Below are positions 1 to 7,210 of a DNA stretch of 64,000 nucleotides, one piece after another. Source of the DNA: Streptomyces sp. NRRL B-24484 (GTDB lineage: Bacteria; Actinomycetota; Actinomycetes; Streptomycetales; Streptomycetaceae). The first letter of the stretch is position 1, and each line of letters opens with the position of its first letter. The position numbers and the translations under genes are program-made. The stretch lies in contig NZ_JOAI01000023.1 of assembly GCF_000717715.1 (NCBI RefSeq), forward strand, positions 62,001 through 126,000, in the 5' to 3' direction. The notes under the pieces were generated by a model. The model saw nothing but the letters and a program-made list of their open reading frames with translations, did not search any database and was not told the origin of the DNA.

Positions 1-362
1 ATCGTTTCGGCGGCGAGCCGGTCGACGGCGCGGCCGGCCGGCGTCGACTCCGCGATGCGCGCGGCGTCGACGTCGGCCAGGGCGCCGAGCTCGGCCAGGC
101 CCGTACGGGCGCCGCGGTTGAAAGCCTCCGCGACGACGTCGTGCACCTCGGTCGTCATGGCGGTGCCGAGCGCGTCGACGACGCCCTGCGCCGCACGGCG
201 CAGCGGCTGCACGTCCGCCAACTTGGCGACCGCCCACCCAGGGGCCTCGAATCCGTCGGCGAGCTGCCTGGCCACGATGCCGAGCAGACGCTGCTCGGCA
301 TCGGCGTACAGGTCCCGGACCCGGTCGGCGAGATCCTCAGCCATCCACGGGGAGACGGGCAC
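1..362 (-). CDS. Phage minor capsid protein, N-terminal part (gene runs off the window)
   Basis: This open frame has no stop inside the window. The readable 120 residues begin VPVSPWMAEDLADRVRDLY and continue as an alanine-rich helical sequence of the kind that opens phage minor capsid (Phage_min_cap2-like) proteins. Position fits: in Siphoviridae late operons this gene follows portal. I chose the GTG at 360-362 because GGGGGTGATC lies just upstream, a near-perfect complement to the 16S tail; the ATG at 342-344 has no such site. The family call is from sequence feel and gene order, so the role is moderately supported; the reading frame is well supported. Confidence 0.65.
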   Translation of the reverse strand, partial: MPVSPWMAEDLADRVRDLYADAEQRLLGIVARQLADGFEAPGWAVAKLADVQPLRRAAQGVVDALGTAMTTEVHDVVAEAFNRGARTGLAELGALADVDAARIAESTPAGRAVDRLAAET

Positions 363-418
363 GCGATCACCCCCCAACGGCCAACGGCGTTGTCAGCGCG
401 GCCAGATACCGTCGGTCC

Positions 419-1423
419 ATGACGAATGCGCCCGCCGAGTTCAAGCTCGGACAGATCGGCACCCGCCCGCAGATCTGTGCCGTCTACGGAGGTAGCCGGA
501 ACAGTGGTGGGATCGTGCCCTCACGCGAGCGGAAGAGCATCACTCTGTTCTCCGATCACGAGGTCGGAGTCACGTTCGGGTACCACGACGGATGGCTCGC
601 CGAAGAGGACGAGGTCGGCCCGATCTTCGAATACACGGGCGCAGGCAAGAAGGGACACCAGACCTTCACCGGCAAGTACGGCGGTAACAATGCTGCTGTC
701 CGGGACCACGTCAAGGCTGGTCGTCGCCTGCATGTGTTCGTCGCGGTCGACACGGTGCCGGGCACCGGCACCAAGCGGCACCGGTACGTCGGCGAGTTCA
801 CTCTCGACACGGCAAAGCCCTACGTCGTCCGCGAATCCCTTGGCGAGGACAAGCAGCCGCGGCGTGCGATCGTCTTCCGGCTGCGTCCGGTCGGCATCGT
901 GCAGCGTGTAGCCGAAGACGAGATCCCGCCGGCAGCAGTCACCGGAGGGAAGCTGGTCGCCGCGGCAATCACCGCCTGCAAGCTCATCGAGCCGGAGAAG
1001 AACACGAAGAAAAAGGGCAAGCGGTCCGCCGTGCCGGAAGTCGAGGCGCAGCGCCGTGAGGCGTACCTCAGCGACGCATTCGAGGCGTACCTCACCGCGC
1101 AGCAGCACACCGTCGGCCGCTTCCAGATCAAGATCAAGGGCCGAACGTCAACCCTGCTCACGGATCTGTACGACCAGACCGACCACGTGCTGTACGAGCT
1201 CAAGGGCACCAACACCCGTGAGGCGGTCCGCATGGCGCTCGGCCAGCTGCTCGACTACGGCCGGTACGTGAAGACCGACGAGCACCCCGAGATGCCGCGC
1301 CGCGTGGTGCTGCTGCCCTCCCTCCCCGACGAGGACCTGCAGGAACTGCTCGCCGATCACGGGATCGGCATTGCCTACCAGGACGGCGACACGTTCATCG
1401 GTGTGCCGCCGTCCCTCAGCTGA
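419..1423 (+). CDS. Predicted modification-dependent endonuclease (SRA-like plus PD-(D/E)XK)
   Basis: A 334-residue protein with two recognisable parts. Residues about 45-165 contain GVTFGYHDGW and a following FEYTGAGKKG/KYGGNNAAV segment, resembling the SRA-like domain of ScoMcrA-type enzymes that read modified DNA. Residues about 210-275 look like a PD-(D/E)XK nuclease core: acidic residues at 249, 252 and 255, then the E-L-K triad at 260-262 followed by a helix rich in Gln/Leu. It would cut DNA bearing modified bases. It stands alone on the plus strand between leftward portal and minor capsid genes and overlaps the portal 3' end by 8 bp, as expected for an acquired moron gene. Domain calls are by eye; target modification is unknown. 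The ATG has only a weak ribosome binding site. Confidence 0.7.
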   Translation: MTNAPAEFKLGQIGTRPQICAVYGGSRNSGGIVPSRERKSITLFSDHEVGVTFGYHDGWLAEEDEVGPIFEYTGAGKKGHQTFTGKYGGNNAAVRDHVKAGRRLHVFVAVDTVPGTGTKRHRYVGEFTLDTAKPYVVRESLGEDKQPRRAIVFRLRPVGIVQRVAEDEIPPAAVTGGKLVAAAITACKLIEPEKNTKKKGKRSAVPEVEAQRREAYLSDAFEAYLTAQQHTVGRFQIKIKGRTSTLLTDLYDQTDHVLYELKGTNTREAVRMALGQLLDYGRYVKTDEHPEMPRRVVLLPSLPDEDLQELLADHGIGIAYQDGDTFIGVPPSLS

Positions 1424-2885
1424 CGAACGCCGGGACCGGGTCGGCAATGGCCAGTCCGGTCTCGGCGTGGATGCGCTGCACCTCGGCCGCGACCGCATTG
1501 CGGTCCCACTCGGGGTGCAGGATGCGCACCTTCGTCTCGGTGGATACGGCCTGCGCCTGCGCGAGGAGAGATAACGTCTGTGCTGTCGACGTTGGGTCTT
1601 CGGCGACCGCCGGCCCGACGGCGACTCGGGGCCGCTCGGGGGTGACGGTGGAGAAGCCGAGCGCCCGGTCCAGCTGCAGCAGCGTGCCGAGAATCCCGGC
1701 CAGCGGCGGGCAGGTGTAGCGGGCTTTCGTCTTCCGGGTGGTCATGCTCCGATGCTCGCGCGCGTCAACCTCCGTGGCAGTCATGGCGGTTGATCCACCG
1801 TCGAGCCCGAACGTCTGCGCCGAGTAGCCGGCGCTCTCGGCGATCTGCCGCACGAGCGCGTCGGCGGACCGCTGGTGCTCCTCGACCCGGATCGCGAACT
1901 GCGACAGCGTGATGCCGGCACCGGTCTCGGTCGGCGGGATATCGAGGGCGTGCCAGATGTCCCGGTCCTCGTCGAACGTGGCCCCGTTGCCCGGCCCGCG
2001 GTCGCGGAGATAGCCGGCCGGCACGATCAGCCGGGCCCGGGCGAGGCGGATGTCGCGCATCCACGACGTCCACACGCTGTCGAGCGCGTCGAACAGGTGG
2101 TGCACCCCCTGAAAGTCGGAGCGGCCAAGCGGGGAACCGCGGTGCTTCCGGTTGGGGCCGATGTTGGGCAGATAGGCGGCGGTCACGGTGTCGATGCCGG
2201 TCTCGATCACACCGGACGGGCCAAGAGAGTCGACGTAGGCCGCGGTCGTCGGGTGCTCCGTGAGCGGCACGGCGCGGCCGAGATTGTCGACGGTGCCCAG
2301 GTACAGGCCGTGCGAGATCATCCCGCGCTCGTGCCGCTCCAGCCGGCGCAGGACCTGCGAGCCGGTGCGCTCCAGCTCAGACCAGAACGTGACGGCGACC
2401 AGGTGCCCGAACCGGATCTCGGGCACGGCGGCGTCGTGGTGCACGGCGGTGAGCAGCGGACGCGGGCCGATCTCGGCATCCCATGCCGCAGAGAGGTACA
2501 CCCCGCCCAGAGCCGCGGACACCTCGGCCGCTTCGAGCAGGGTGTTCGCGAGCCCGGTCGCGTCGGTGATCTCGTCGAGGCGGGCCTGCGTGGCGGTGTC
2601 CTCGACGGTGAGCGTCGGCGGTTCGGCGAACAGCAGGCGGGCCGATGTGCAGGCGACGTCGGCCGGCATGGGGATGTGCAGCCGGGTGTCGGGCCGGCCC
2701 GGGGCCGGGGTCCGGTCGCGTCCCCACAGCCGGCGCCGGCCGCTCTGCTCGGCGGGCTGGTCGCGGTAGACGGTGGCGAGCTTGGTCGGGTCGCCGGAAT
2801 ACCACGCATCGTCGATGCGCATCTCGGCGAGCTCGCCGGCCCACTGCCGGGGCGGCCACGGCACGTTGTTGTCAGGCAGCGGCAC
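1416..2885 (-). CDS. Phage portal protein (SPP1 Gp6-like)
   Basis: A 489-residue protein immediately downstream of the large terminase, with which it overlaps by 14 bp. Length, position and a mixed sequence containing a long central helical region (around DSVWTSWMRDIRLARARLIV) fit the SPP1 Gp6-like portal family, which forms the dodecameric DNA entry ring of the capsid vertex. The C-terminal third contains the TATEVDAREHRSMTT segment and a Gln/Ala-rich stretch common in these proteins. Its 3' end converges with the opposite-strand nuclease gene. No frameshift or truncation is visible. Confidence 0.85.
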   Translation of the reverse strand: MPLPDNNVPWPPRQWAGELAEMRIDDAWYSGDPTKLATVYRDQPAEQSGRRRLWGRDRTPAPGRPDTRLHIPMPADVACTSARLLFAEPPTLTVEDTATQARLDEITDATGLANTLLEAAEVSAALGGVYLSAAWDAEIGPRPLLTAVHHDAAVPEIRFGHLVAVTFWSELERTGSQVLRRLERHERGMISHGLYLGTVDNLGRAVPLTEHPTTAAYVDSLGPSGVIETGIDTVTAAYLPNIGPNRKHRGSPLGRSDFQGVHHLFDALDSVWTSWMRDIRLARARLIVPAGYLRDRGPGNGATFDEDRDIWHALDIPPTETGAGITLSQFAIRVEEHQRSADALVRQIAESAGYSAQTFGLDGGSTAMTATEVDAREHRSMTTRKTKARYTCPPLAGILGTLLQLDRALGFSTVTPERPRVAVGPAVAEDPTSTAQTLSLLAQAQAVSTETKVRILHPEWDRNAVAAEVQRIHAETGLAIADPVPAFVS

Positions 2886-4128
2886 GGGTCACCTCCTGCA
2901 GCAGGTCGGAGATCAGGTACCGCCACTCGGCGGCGGTGGAGTGGACGACGTAGCGCAGCGCGTCGGCCGAGTGGTCGTCGCGCTTGAGCGGTCGGTCTTC
3001 GCCGGCCGCCGCGGCAGTTGCGTCCCATGAGTAGCCGGGCAGCTCGCCGAGCAACCCCTCGCACGAGCGGTGCACGAGCAGCAGGCCGGACGCGAGAGCG
3101 GTCGACGTCGACCGGATGCCGTCCAACACGTCGTTACGGGCCCGGGTCACCCCGGGGTGCCCGTCCTCCCACAGCTGTGCCAGGAACGAGGCGGCCGACG
3201 GGTCAATGAACGTCCACTCGGGCTCAACCTGCAGCGCATCCAGCCACCCGCGCAGGGCCGCGCTGTACTGCGCATCGGTCATCTGCCGGCGCCGGGCGCG
3301 GGAGTCGTATCGCCACTCAGCGCAGGCGTACAGCCGGCCGTCGTCGCCGAGCCCGAGCAGGATCGCGGCGAAAGGATTCGTCGTCCCGTAGTCGATGCCG
3401 AGCCAGTAGCGGGACATCGCCGGCAGCTCGTCGACGACGTGCTGCTGCTCGTCCCAGCAGTCGTAGATCGCGCCCTCGGCCACCACCCACGCACCATCGA
3501 TCATCCGCCGCCGCCACAGACCGACGTACTCGGCCTGCAGCGACGCCACATAGGCCGGCGACAGCGAGGGATTGTCCGCGAGACGGAAGTGCCATGACCT
3601 CAAGTCGAGCTCGTGCTCGCGGTCGAGGTAACCGGCCTTGAGCCAGTGGCGCGGACTGTCAGGGTTGGTGGTCGCCAACAGCTTGGCGCCGGGCACCGAG
3701 AGGCGCGCGAGTAGCTGGGTCCAGAAAGCCTCTGGCAGCAGGGTCGCCTCGTCGACGTACGCGAGCGAGGCAGTCAGGCCACGCAGCCGGCCCTCGGCCC
3801 GCGCATCCGCCGCGCCGATCAAGTGCACCGTGCGGCCCAGGATGACCGCGGTTGTCGCGCCGCGGGTATGCCGGACCTGCGCCGCGACCGGCCCAAACAG
3901 CGCCGGATCGGCGAGCGGCTCCAGCACGTTGCGCTCGATCGTCTGCAGGCTGCGCCCAACGATCACGATCAGGCCGGACCGCGACGCCTCGGCCACGGCC
4001 AGAAGGAACGCGAGCAGGCTCGCCACCGTCTTGCCGCTTCGCACGGCGCCGTGCCAGAGGTTGATCCGGGCCTGCGCCTGCGCCACAGACCGAAGCTGCT
4101 TGCGAGACAGCGGAAGGGAGTCGAGCAC
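2872..4128 (-). CDS. Phage terminase large subunit
   Basis: A 418-residue ATPase-nuclease that pumps DNA into procapsids and cuts it. The Walker A motif HGAVRSGKT lies near residue 26, Walker B LAYVDEAT near 125, and the RNase H-like nuclease carboxylates are seen in GIDYGTTNPF (about 245), FIDPSA (about 305) and DDHSADALRY near the C terminus. Arrangement is that of the PBSX/Terminase_6 group. The GTG start at 4126-4128 is preceded by GGGGGGTGAGCT, and the gene begins 3 bp after the small subunit stop, indicating translational coupling. It is complete. Confidence 0.93.
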   Translation of the reverse strand: MLDSLPLSRKQLRSVAQAQARINLWHGAVRSGKTVASLLAFLLAVAEASRSGLIVIVGRSLQTIERNVLEPLADPALFGPVAAQVRHTRGATTAVILGRTVHLIGAADARAEGRLRGLTASLAYVDEATLLPEAFWTQLLARLSVPGAKLLATTNPDSPRHWLKAGYLDREHELDLRSWHFRLADNPSLSPAYVASLQAEYVGLWRRRMIDGAWVVAEGAIYDCWDEQQHVVDELPAMSRYWLGIDYGTTNPFAAILLGLGDDGRLYACAEWRYDSRARRRQMTDAQYSAALRGWLDALQVEPEWTFIDPSAASFLAQLWEDGHPGVTRARNDVLDGIRSTSTALASGLLLVHRSCEGLLGELPGYSWDATAAAAGEDRPLKRDDHSADALRYVVHSTAAEWRYLISDLLQEVTRAAA

Positions 4129-4131
4129 AGC

Positions 4132-4647
4132 TCACCCCCCGTCCGCGGCCCCCTCGTCCTCGTCGGCGAACGCAGCCCGCAGCCCCTTGGCCAAGTCGGT
4201 GAGCATCGACCGCACCTCGTGTCCGGACGTGCCGGCGTCGATCTCGGCGAGCCGTGCCGCACTGGTCAGATAGCCGCCGATGGCCTGTGAGTGGTGCCTC
4301 TCGTCCTGCGCTGGCGGGTGATCGCTCACCACCTCGACCGTGTCACCGGTCGGCAGCAGCTCGACCCGCACGTACTCGTCGGCCTCGACCCGGTCCAAGT
4401 TGGCTGCGGCCCGCCGGTACAGACGGGCAGTCAGGTCGCGGCGCAGCGCCGCGAGATCCTCCTGCCGCGCAGCGGTAGCCGCGGCAATCCGAGCGCCGCC
4501 GGTGAACGGCAGGCCCAACTCGCGCGCGATCTTCGACACGGTCGAGCTGCTGCGCCCGATCGCGGCGGCGATGGCGTTGCGGCTGCGCCCTTCAGCGTGC
4601 AGGCGGCGGACTTGGTCGCGGTCGTCTTCGCCGATCGGATCTCGCAT
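4132..4647 (-). CDS. Phage terminase small subunit (HTH DNA-recognition protein)
   Basis: A 171-residue protein directly upstream of the large terminase. Residues about 10-45 form a resolvase-type helix-turn-helix (GRSRNAIAAAIGRSSSTVSK), followed by a helical region and an acidic C terminus, as in small terminases that recognise the packaging site. I chose the internal ATG at 4645-4647 (MRDPIG) over the ATG 12 bp upstream because TTGGGGG sits at the right distance. The region just upstream carries direct repeats that may be its target. Confidence 0.82.
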   Translation of the reverse strand: MRDPIGEDDRDQVRRLHAEGRSRNAIAAAIGRSSSTVSKIARELGLPFTGGARIAAATAARQEDLAALRRDLTARLYRRAAANLDRVEADEYVRVELLPTGDTVEVVSDHPPAQDERHHSQAIGGYLTSAARLAEIDAGTSGHEVRSMLTDLAKGLRAAFADEDEGAADGG

Positions 4648-4701
4648 GTTGACCCCCAACTCGCTGTCGAAATCGAGGTGAAAGAGCGTCGATCTCGTTC
4701 A

Positions 4702-4782
4702 CTCTTTCGGCGGTATCGGCTCCCCGAATAGGCCCATCTCTTGGCGGTATCCGCTGCGCCAAATGGGTCCATCTTTTGGCGG
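4702..4782. repeat. Three direct repeats upstream of the small terminase gene
   Basis: A motif CTCTTTCGGCGGTAT (4702), CTCTTGGCGGTATCC (4738) and TCTTTTGGCGG (4772) recurs at about 35-bp spacing. The first two are each followed by a similar run ending in GG(C/T)CCAT. An inverted GAAAGAG/CTCTTTC pair flanks the start of the array at 4682-4708. Repeats here could be packaging-site (cos/pac) elements or part of a late promoter. Only the repetition is directly seen. Confidence 0.5.
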
Positions 4783-4862
4783 CTGTGCAGGCATTTTTCG
4801 TCCCGGCAGACTGGTCGCAGAGCGGCGCCGCCCATCACTCAGTCAGCGAGGGAGGGTGCTCT

Positions 4863-5075
4863 GTGGGCAGCATGGAACGGCGGCGGCGGGTCGCGTCGTC
4901 GAGGGGAGGTTGGACGCCGGCGTTGGTGATCGAGCTGACGCGCTCGGTGCTGGCGGCCGTCGTGACGGTCGTTATCGTCGTGTGGCATCCGCAGCTTGAT
5001 GGAGCATCGGTGCCGTTGCTTGGCAGCGGGTTCGCGGCGATCGCGGTTCCGGCGCGCCGGGTTGGCCGCCGGTAG
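4863..5075 (+). CDS. Small membrane protein, possibly holin-like
   Basis: A 70-residue protein on the plus strand, started at GTG 4863 because GAGGGAGGG lies just upstream; longer upstream frames lack this. The N terminus is basic (MERRRRVASSRGG), residues about 22-42 form a clear membrane segment (LAAVVTVVIVVWH), a second weaker hydrophobic stretch follows at about 50-63, and the end is basic (RRVGRR). It is followed 8 bp later by a strong terminator. Size and two-segment topology are compatible with a holin, but no endolysin is adjacent, so the function is open. Confidence 0.55.
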   Translation: MGSMERRRRVASSRGGWTPALVIELTRSVLAAVVTVVIVVWHPQLDGASVPLLGSGFAAIAVPARRVGRR

Positions 5076-5083
5076 AACGTGCG

Positions 5084-5116
5084 ACGGCCCGTCACCGGGG
5101 GGAGGTGACGGGCCGT
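5084..5116 (+). terminator. Hairpin terminator, 13-bp stem
   Basis: ACGGCCCGTCACC pairs perfectly with GGTGACGGGCCGT across a G-rich 7-nt loop, 8 bp after the small membrane protein gene. The stem core CCCGTCAC/GTGACGGG is the same as in the hairpin at 7140-7163. Confidence 0.75.
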
Positions 5117-5163
5117 AGGTCTGGGGTTCTTCCGGGCACGCCGGGAGCGCCTCCAAATATAGG

Positions 5164-5294
5164 TCACGGAATGATAACGGCGCAAGCTTGTTTGGATGCT
5201 TCCAGCCGACGTGCCCAGGTGTCGCCTGTGCGCTGGCCGGCGATGAACAGACGTGCAGCCTCCAGGTCTTTGGAGTATGCGGGTGAGGCTAGGT
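5164..5294 (-). pseudogene. Coding-like remnant without a start codon
   Basis: Downstream of the next gene, in the -1 frame relative to it, an open stretch reads DLEAARLFIAGQRTGDTWARR and then ASKQACAVIIP before a stop at 5164. Composition looks like real protein, but no ATG, GTG or TTG begins it. It may be the old C-terminal part of the gene at 5289-5537 cut off by a frameshift, or a fragment of a lost gene. The remaining DNA between 5117 and 5163 holds nothing recognisable. Confidence 0.35.
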
Positions 5295-5537
5295 CTGGTC
5301 GGTGGGCCCAAAGATGGCCTTGAGGTCGGCCTCTGCCTTCTCGATGGAAACCTCCGACAGGAGGTTTCCTTCTCGGATCTCCGCAAGCGTGGTCGCTGCA
5401 AGCGTGAGCTCTCCTGCGCGAAGGGCGTCAGCGCCCGCGTCTGGGTGGGCCATGCGCAGAAGGTAATGACTCGGCGTCTCAGAGTGGCGCCGCTCAGGGT
5501 AGTCGCAGCCGTGCTTAACGCTGCTCTTGGGCGGCAT
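5289..5537 (-). CDS. Small phage protein of unknown function
   Basis: An 82-residue protein starting MPPKSSVKHGCDYPERRH. The start at 5535-5537 is supported by AAAGGAG at 8 bp. It overlaps the end of the preceding gene by 23 bp. The C-terminal half is helical and charged (ELTLAATTLAEIREGN, SIEKAEADLKAIF). I recognise no family. It is the last gene of a three-gene leftward unit (membrane protein, Cys-rich protein, this one). Confidence 0.6.
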   Translation of the reverse strand: MPPKSSVKHGCDYPERRHSETPSHYLLRMAHPDAGADALRAGELTLAATTLAEIREGNLLSEVSIEKAEADLKAIFGPTDQT

Positions 5538-5817
5538 GTTCCACACTCCTTTGGTTCTTCTCTGCCTCGCACCACGGGCAGAGGTTCGCCGACTGCAGGA
5601 TCGGAGCCAGGCACGCCATGGCTTCTTGCTCGCAGCACGATGTCTGCTTCGGCCCGTCGGGACAAATCGCCTCGTCGGCTTGGAGGTCCACGGTACGTTC
5701 CCAGCAGTCCTGTGCATATAACTCATCGGTGTGAACTTCGATAAATCTTCTAGCGAACTGAGCCTCGACAGGCGTGCCGGAGCCGTTCCTCATGTCCCAC
5801 AGCTTGCGGATACTCAC
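5515..5817 (-). CDS. Small cysteine-containing phage protein
   Basis: A 100-residue protein whose ATG overlaps the previous stop (ATGA), showing translational coupling. It has scattered cysteines including TSCCEQEAMACL and the C-x-x-C of NLCPWCEAEKN near residue 80, which could bind zinc. Tryptophan and acidic residues are frequent in the N-terminal half. No family is recognised. The three-gene cluster has a lower GC feel and more AT-ending codons than neighbouring genes, consistent with separate acquisition. Confidence 0.6.
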   Translation of the reverse strand: MSIRKLWDMRNGSGTPVEAQFARRFIEVHTDELYAQDCWERTVDLQADEAICPDGPKQTSCCEQEAMACLAPILQSANLCPWCEAEKNQRSVEHAAQEQR

Positions 5818-6293
5818 TGTTCATCCCCGTCATTGGACGGTGCCGCCGCGATGGGTGCGCTCCTGTAGCTGTTCATCAGCTGCATGACCTGAGTCTCGAT
5901 CTCGGAACGTGTCGCGCGCCTCATGGCTGCCAGGCGGCGCGCGAACAGCTCGCCTGCGAAGATGCCGATTACCGTGGGTAGCGCAATCCACCCGACTGCG
6001 CCAAGGATGCAGCCGAGGGTCTGACTAAGTGACCCATGGGTAACCTCTAGCGGGTTGGAGAAGCCTAGGAGGATCGCATAAGACTTCGAGTAGCCCGCTG
6101 TCTGGCCCAGCCAGACGTAGGGCGTAACACCGAGCACTATGGCGACTACCGCTAGTACGAACATGATCCGCCTGAAGGCGCTCAGTCTGTAGCTGCGCCA
6201 CCAGTTCTTGATCTGGCCCTTACTCCGCCGCACTGGGGCGCGGCGGGGGCGGCGTTCGATCTGTGCAACCGGTGGCATGCGGTTGTCGGCCAT
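5814..6293 (-). CDS. Membrane protein with two spans (DUF6313-like)
   Basis: A 159-residue protein. The N-terminal 45 residues are very basic (RRPRRAPVRRSKGQIKNWW), then one membrane segment at about 45-68 (IMFVLAVVAIVLGVTPYVWL) and a second at about 95-118 (LGCILGAVGWIALPTVIGIF), followed by a charged cytoplasmic tail. It resembles small actinobacterial membrane proteins annotated DUF6313; I am not certain of that assignment. It heads the leftward three-gene unit. Function in the phage is unknown; superinfection exclusion is one possibility for such lysogenic-region membrane proteins. Confidence 0.65.
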   Translation of the reverse strand: MADNRMPPVAQIERRPRRAPVRRSKGQIKNWWRSYRLSAFRRIMFVLAVVAIVLGVTPYVWLGQTAGYSKSYAILLGFSNPLEVTHGSLSQTLGCILGAVGWIALPTVIGIFAGELFARRLAAMRRATRSEIETQVMQLMNSYRSAPIAAAPSNDGDEQ

Positions 6294-6376
6294 GCCTTGA
6301 CGCTAACTTGGCCTCAGGGGCGCGGCAAAAGATCTTGTTCGGTGCAGTAGCTGGCTGCGACGGCTTTCTGGGCGAC

Positions 6377-6705
6377 TCAGCGACGGCGGCCCTGGGCCGC
6401 GCGATCAAGAACTTCCAGCGGCTCGACGGGCTCGGCTGCCTGCCGCGACTGCCGCCCATGGCCGTCCACGCTGGTTGGGGCCGGGCGGGTCGGCCCGGCG
6501 GGGCGGGTGGCCTGCGGGGCGCGGTGCGGGTCGGTGTGCAGGGTCAGCTGTCCGCGCATCACGGGCACCGCCGGCCGGTGTCGGCCGAGCGCGCGTCGAG
6601 CCGCAGGGCGACGAGCACGAGCCGCTCGTACTGGCCAACAACCCTGATGGCCTCGTGCTGCAGGTGGAAGACGGTTGCGACCTCCGGCGCGGTCACGTTG
6701 CTGCA
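6377..6705 (-). pseudogene. Decayed partial copy of the gene at 7211-8047
   Basis: On the minus strand the sequence reads HLQHEAIRVVGQYERLVLVA then LDARSADTGRRCP, and after a frame change VMRGQLTLHTDPHRAP and onward. This closely matches the C-terminal third of the intact gene 800 bp away, including HLQHEAVRVAGQCERLVLVA and LTLHTDPHGAP. The frame is broken near 6560, and the CPWC zinc-ligand pair of the intact copy is lost at the break. Only the 3' third was duplicated. It is a pseudogene created by local duplication. Confidence 0.8.
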
Positions 6706-6842
6706 CCCAAACGGCCTGGGCGACTGATGTGCGGGGCGGGCCGACGGCGGGTGGCGGCAGACCCGGTTGTCCGCAGGGGTGGAGGTGTTTGCCGCCCCAA
6801 GCTTGCGGGAAAGGGGCATTCACTATCAAAAAGGACATTGCT

Positions 6843-7109
6843 ATGAGTGACTCCCGGAAGGCCCACTGAGACCTGAGCGAGTTCAGCAAGCTGTATCGGG
6901 AGATCTTTGGTGACCCGGACGACCCCGTCCTCGCCGCGTTCCTTCGGATGCGAACCGAGTGGTTCAGATACGTTCTGCCGGTTGACGACCCTCCGGAGGT
7001 GCCGGAAGCTGCGACAGCCCCCGCGGTGATCCGCCCGACGTTGGACCCGTGTGCCGGTGGCTGTGTTGGTTGTGTTGGCCGCTGCGGCTACGACTACTGC
7101 TGGGGTTGA
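6843..7109 (+). pseudogene. Small Cys-rich protein gene interrupted by an in-frame TGA
   Basis: An ATG at 6843 sits behind a strong site (AAAAAGGA, 7 bp). After MSDSRKAH a TGA occurs at 6867, then the same frame stays open for another 79 codons to a TGA at 7107. The continuation is protein-like: DLSEFSKLYREIFGDPDD, then VLAAFLRMRTEWFRYVLPV, then a tail with the pattern C-x3-C-x2-C-x3-C-x4-C ending WG. The internal TGA most simply reflects a TGG or CGA codon mutated to stop. Readthrough cannot be excluded. It is the only plus-strand gene in this part of the prophage and is followed by a hairpin. Confidence 0.5.
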
Positions 7110-7139
7110 TTGGATCGGGAGTGCTGCGATGCGAAACAG

Positions 7140-7163
7140 CCCGTCACCGAGAGAGGTGACGGG
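7140..7163 (+). terminator. Hairpin terminator
   Basis: CCCGTCAC and GTGACGGG form an 8-bp stem 30 bp after the Cys-rich frame and 48 bp before the converging 3' end of the gene at 7211. It could serve both directions. It shares its stem sequence with the hairpin at 5084-5116. Confidence 0.6.
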
Positions 7164-7210
7164 CCGTCGCCCGGACGCGTGCCTGGGCCCGCTGGCCGGG
7201 GGTATCCCCC

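Noticed and set aside
4863..5075. Firm assignment as the phage holin
   Set aside because: Topology fits, but no endolysin or lysis cassette is adjacent, so it is listed only as a small membrane protein.
5289..5300. Programmed -1 frameshift at TTTGGGC
   Set aside because: The heptamer is not in the required codon phase (codons read TTT GGG, not TTG GGC).
6843..6869. Selenocysteine at the in-frame TGA
   Set aside because: No SECIS-like hairpin directly after the codon was evident, and the position at residue 9 is not that of a known selenoprotein.
6843..7109. RiPP or lanthipeptide precursor reading of the Cys-rich tail
   Set aside because: No modification enzyme, transporter or protease gene lies nearby, and the internal TGA makes expression doubtful. 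A zinc or disulfide protein remnant is simpler.
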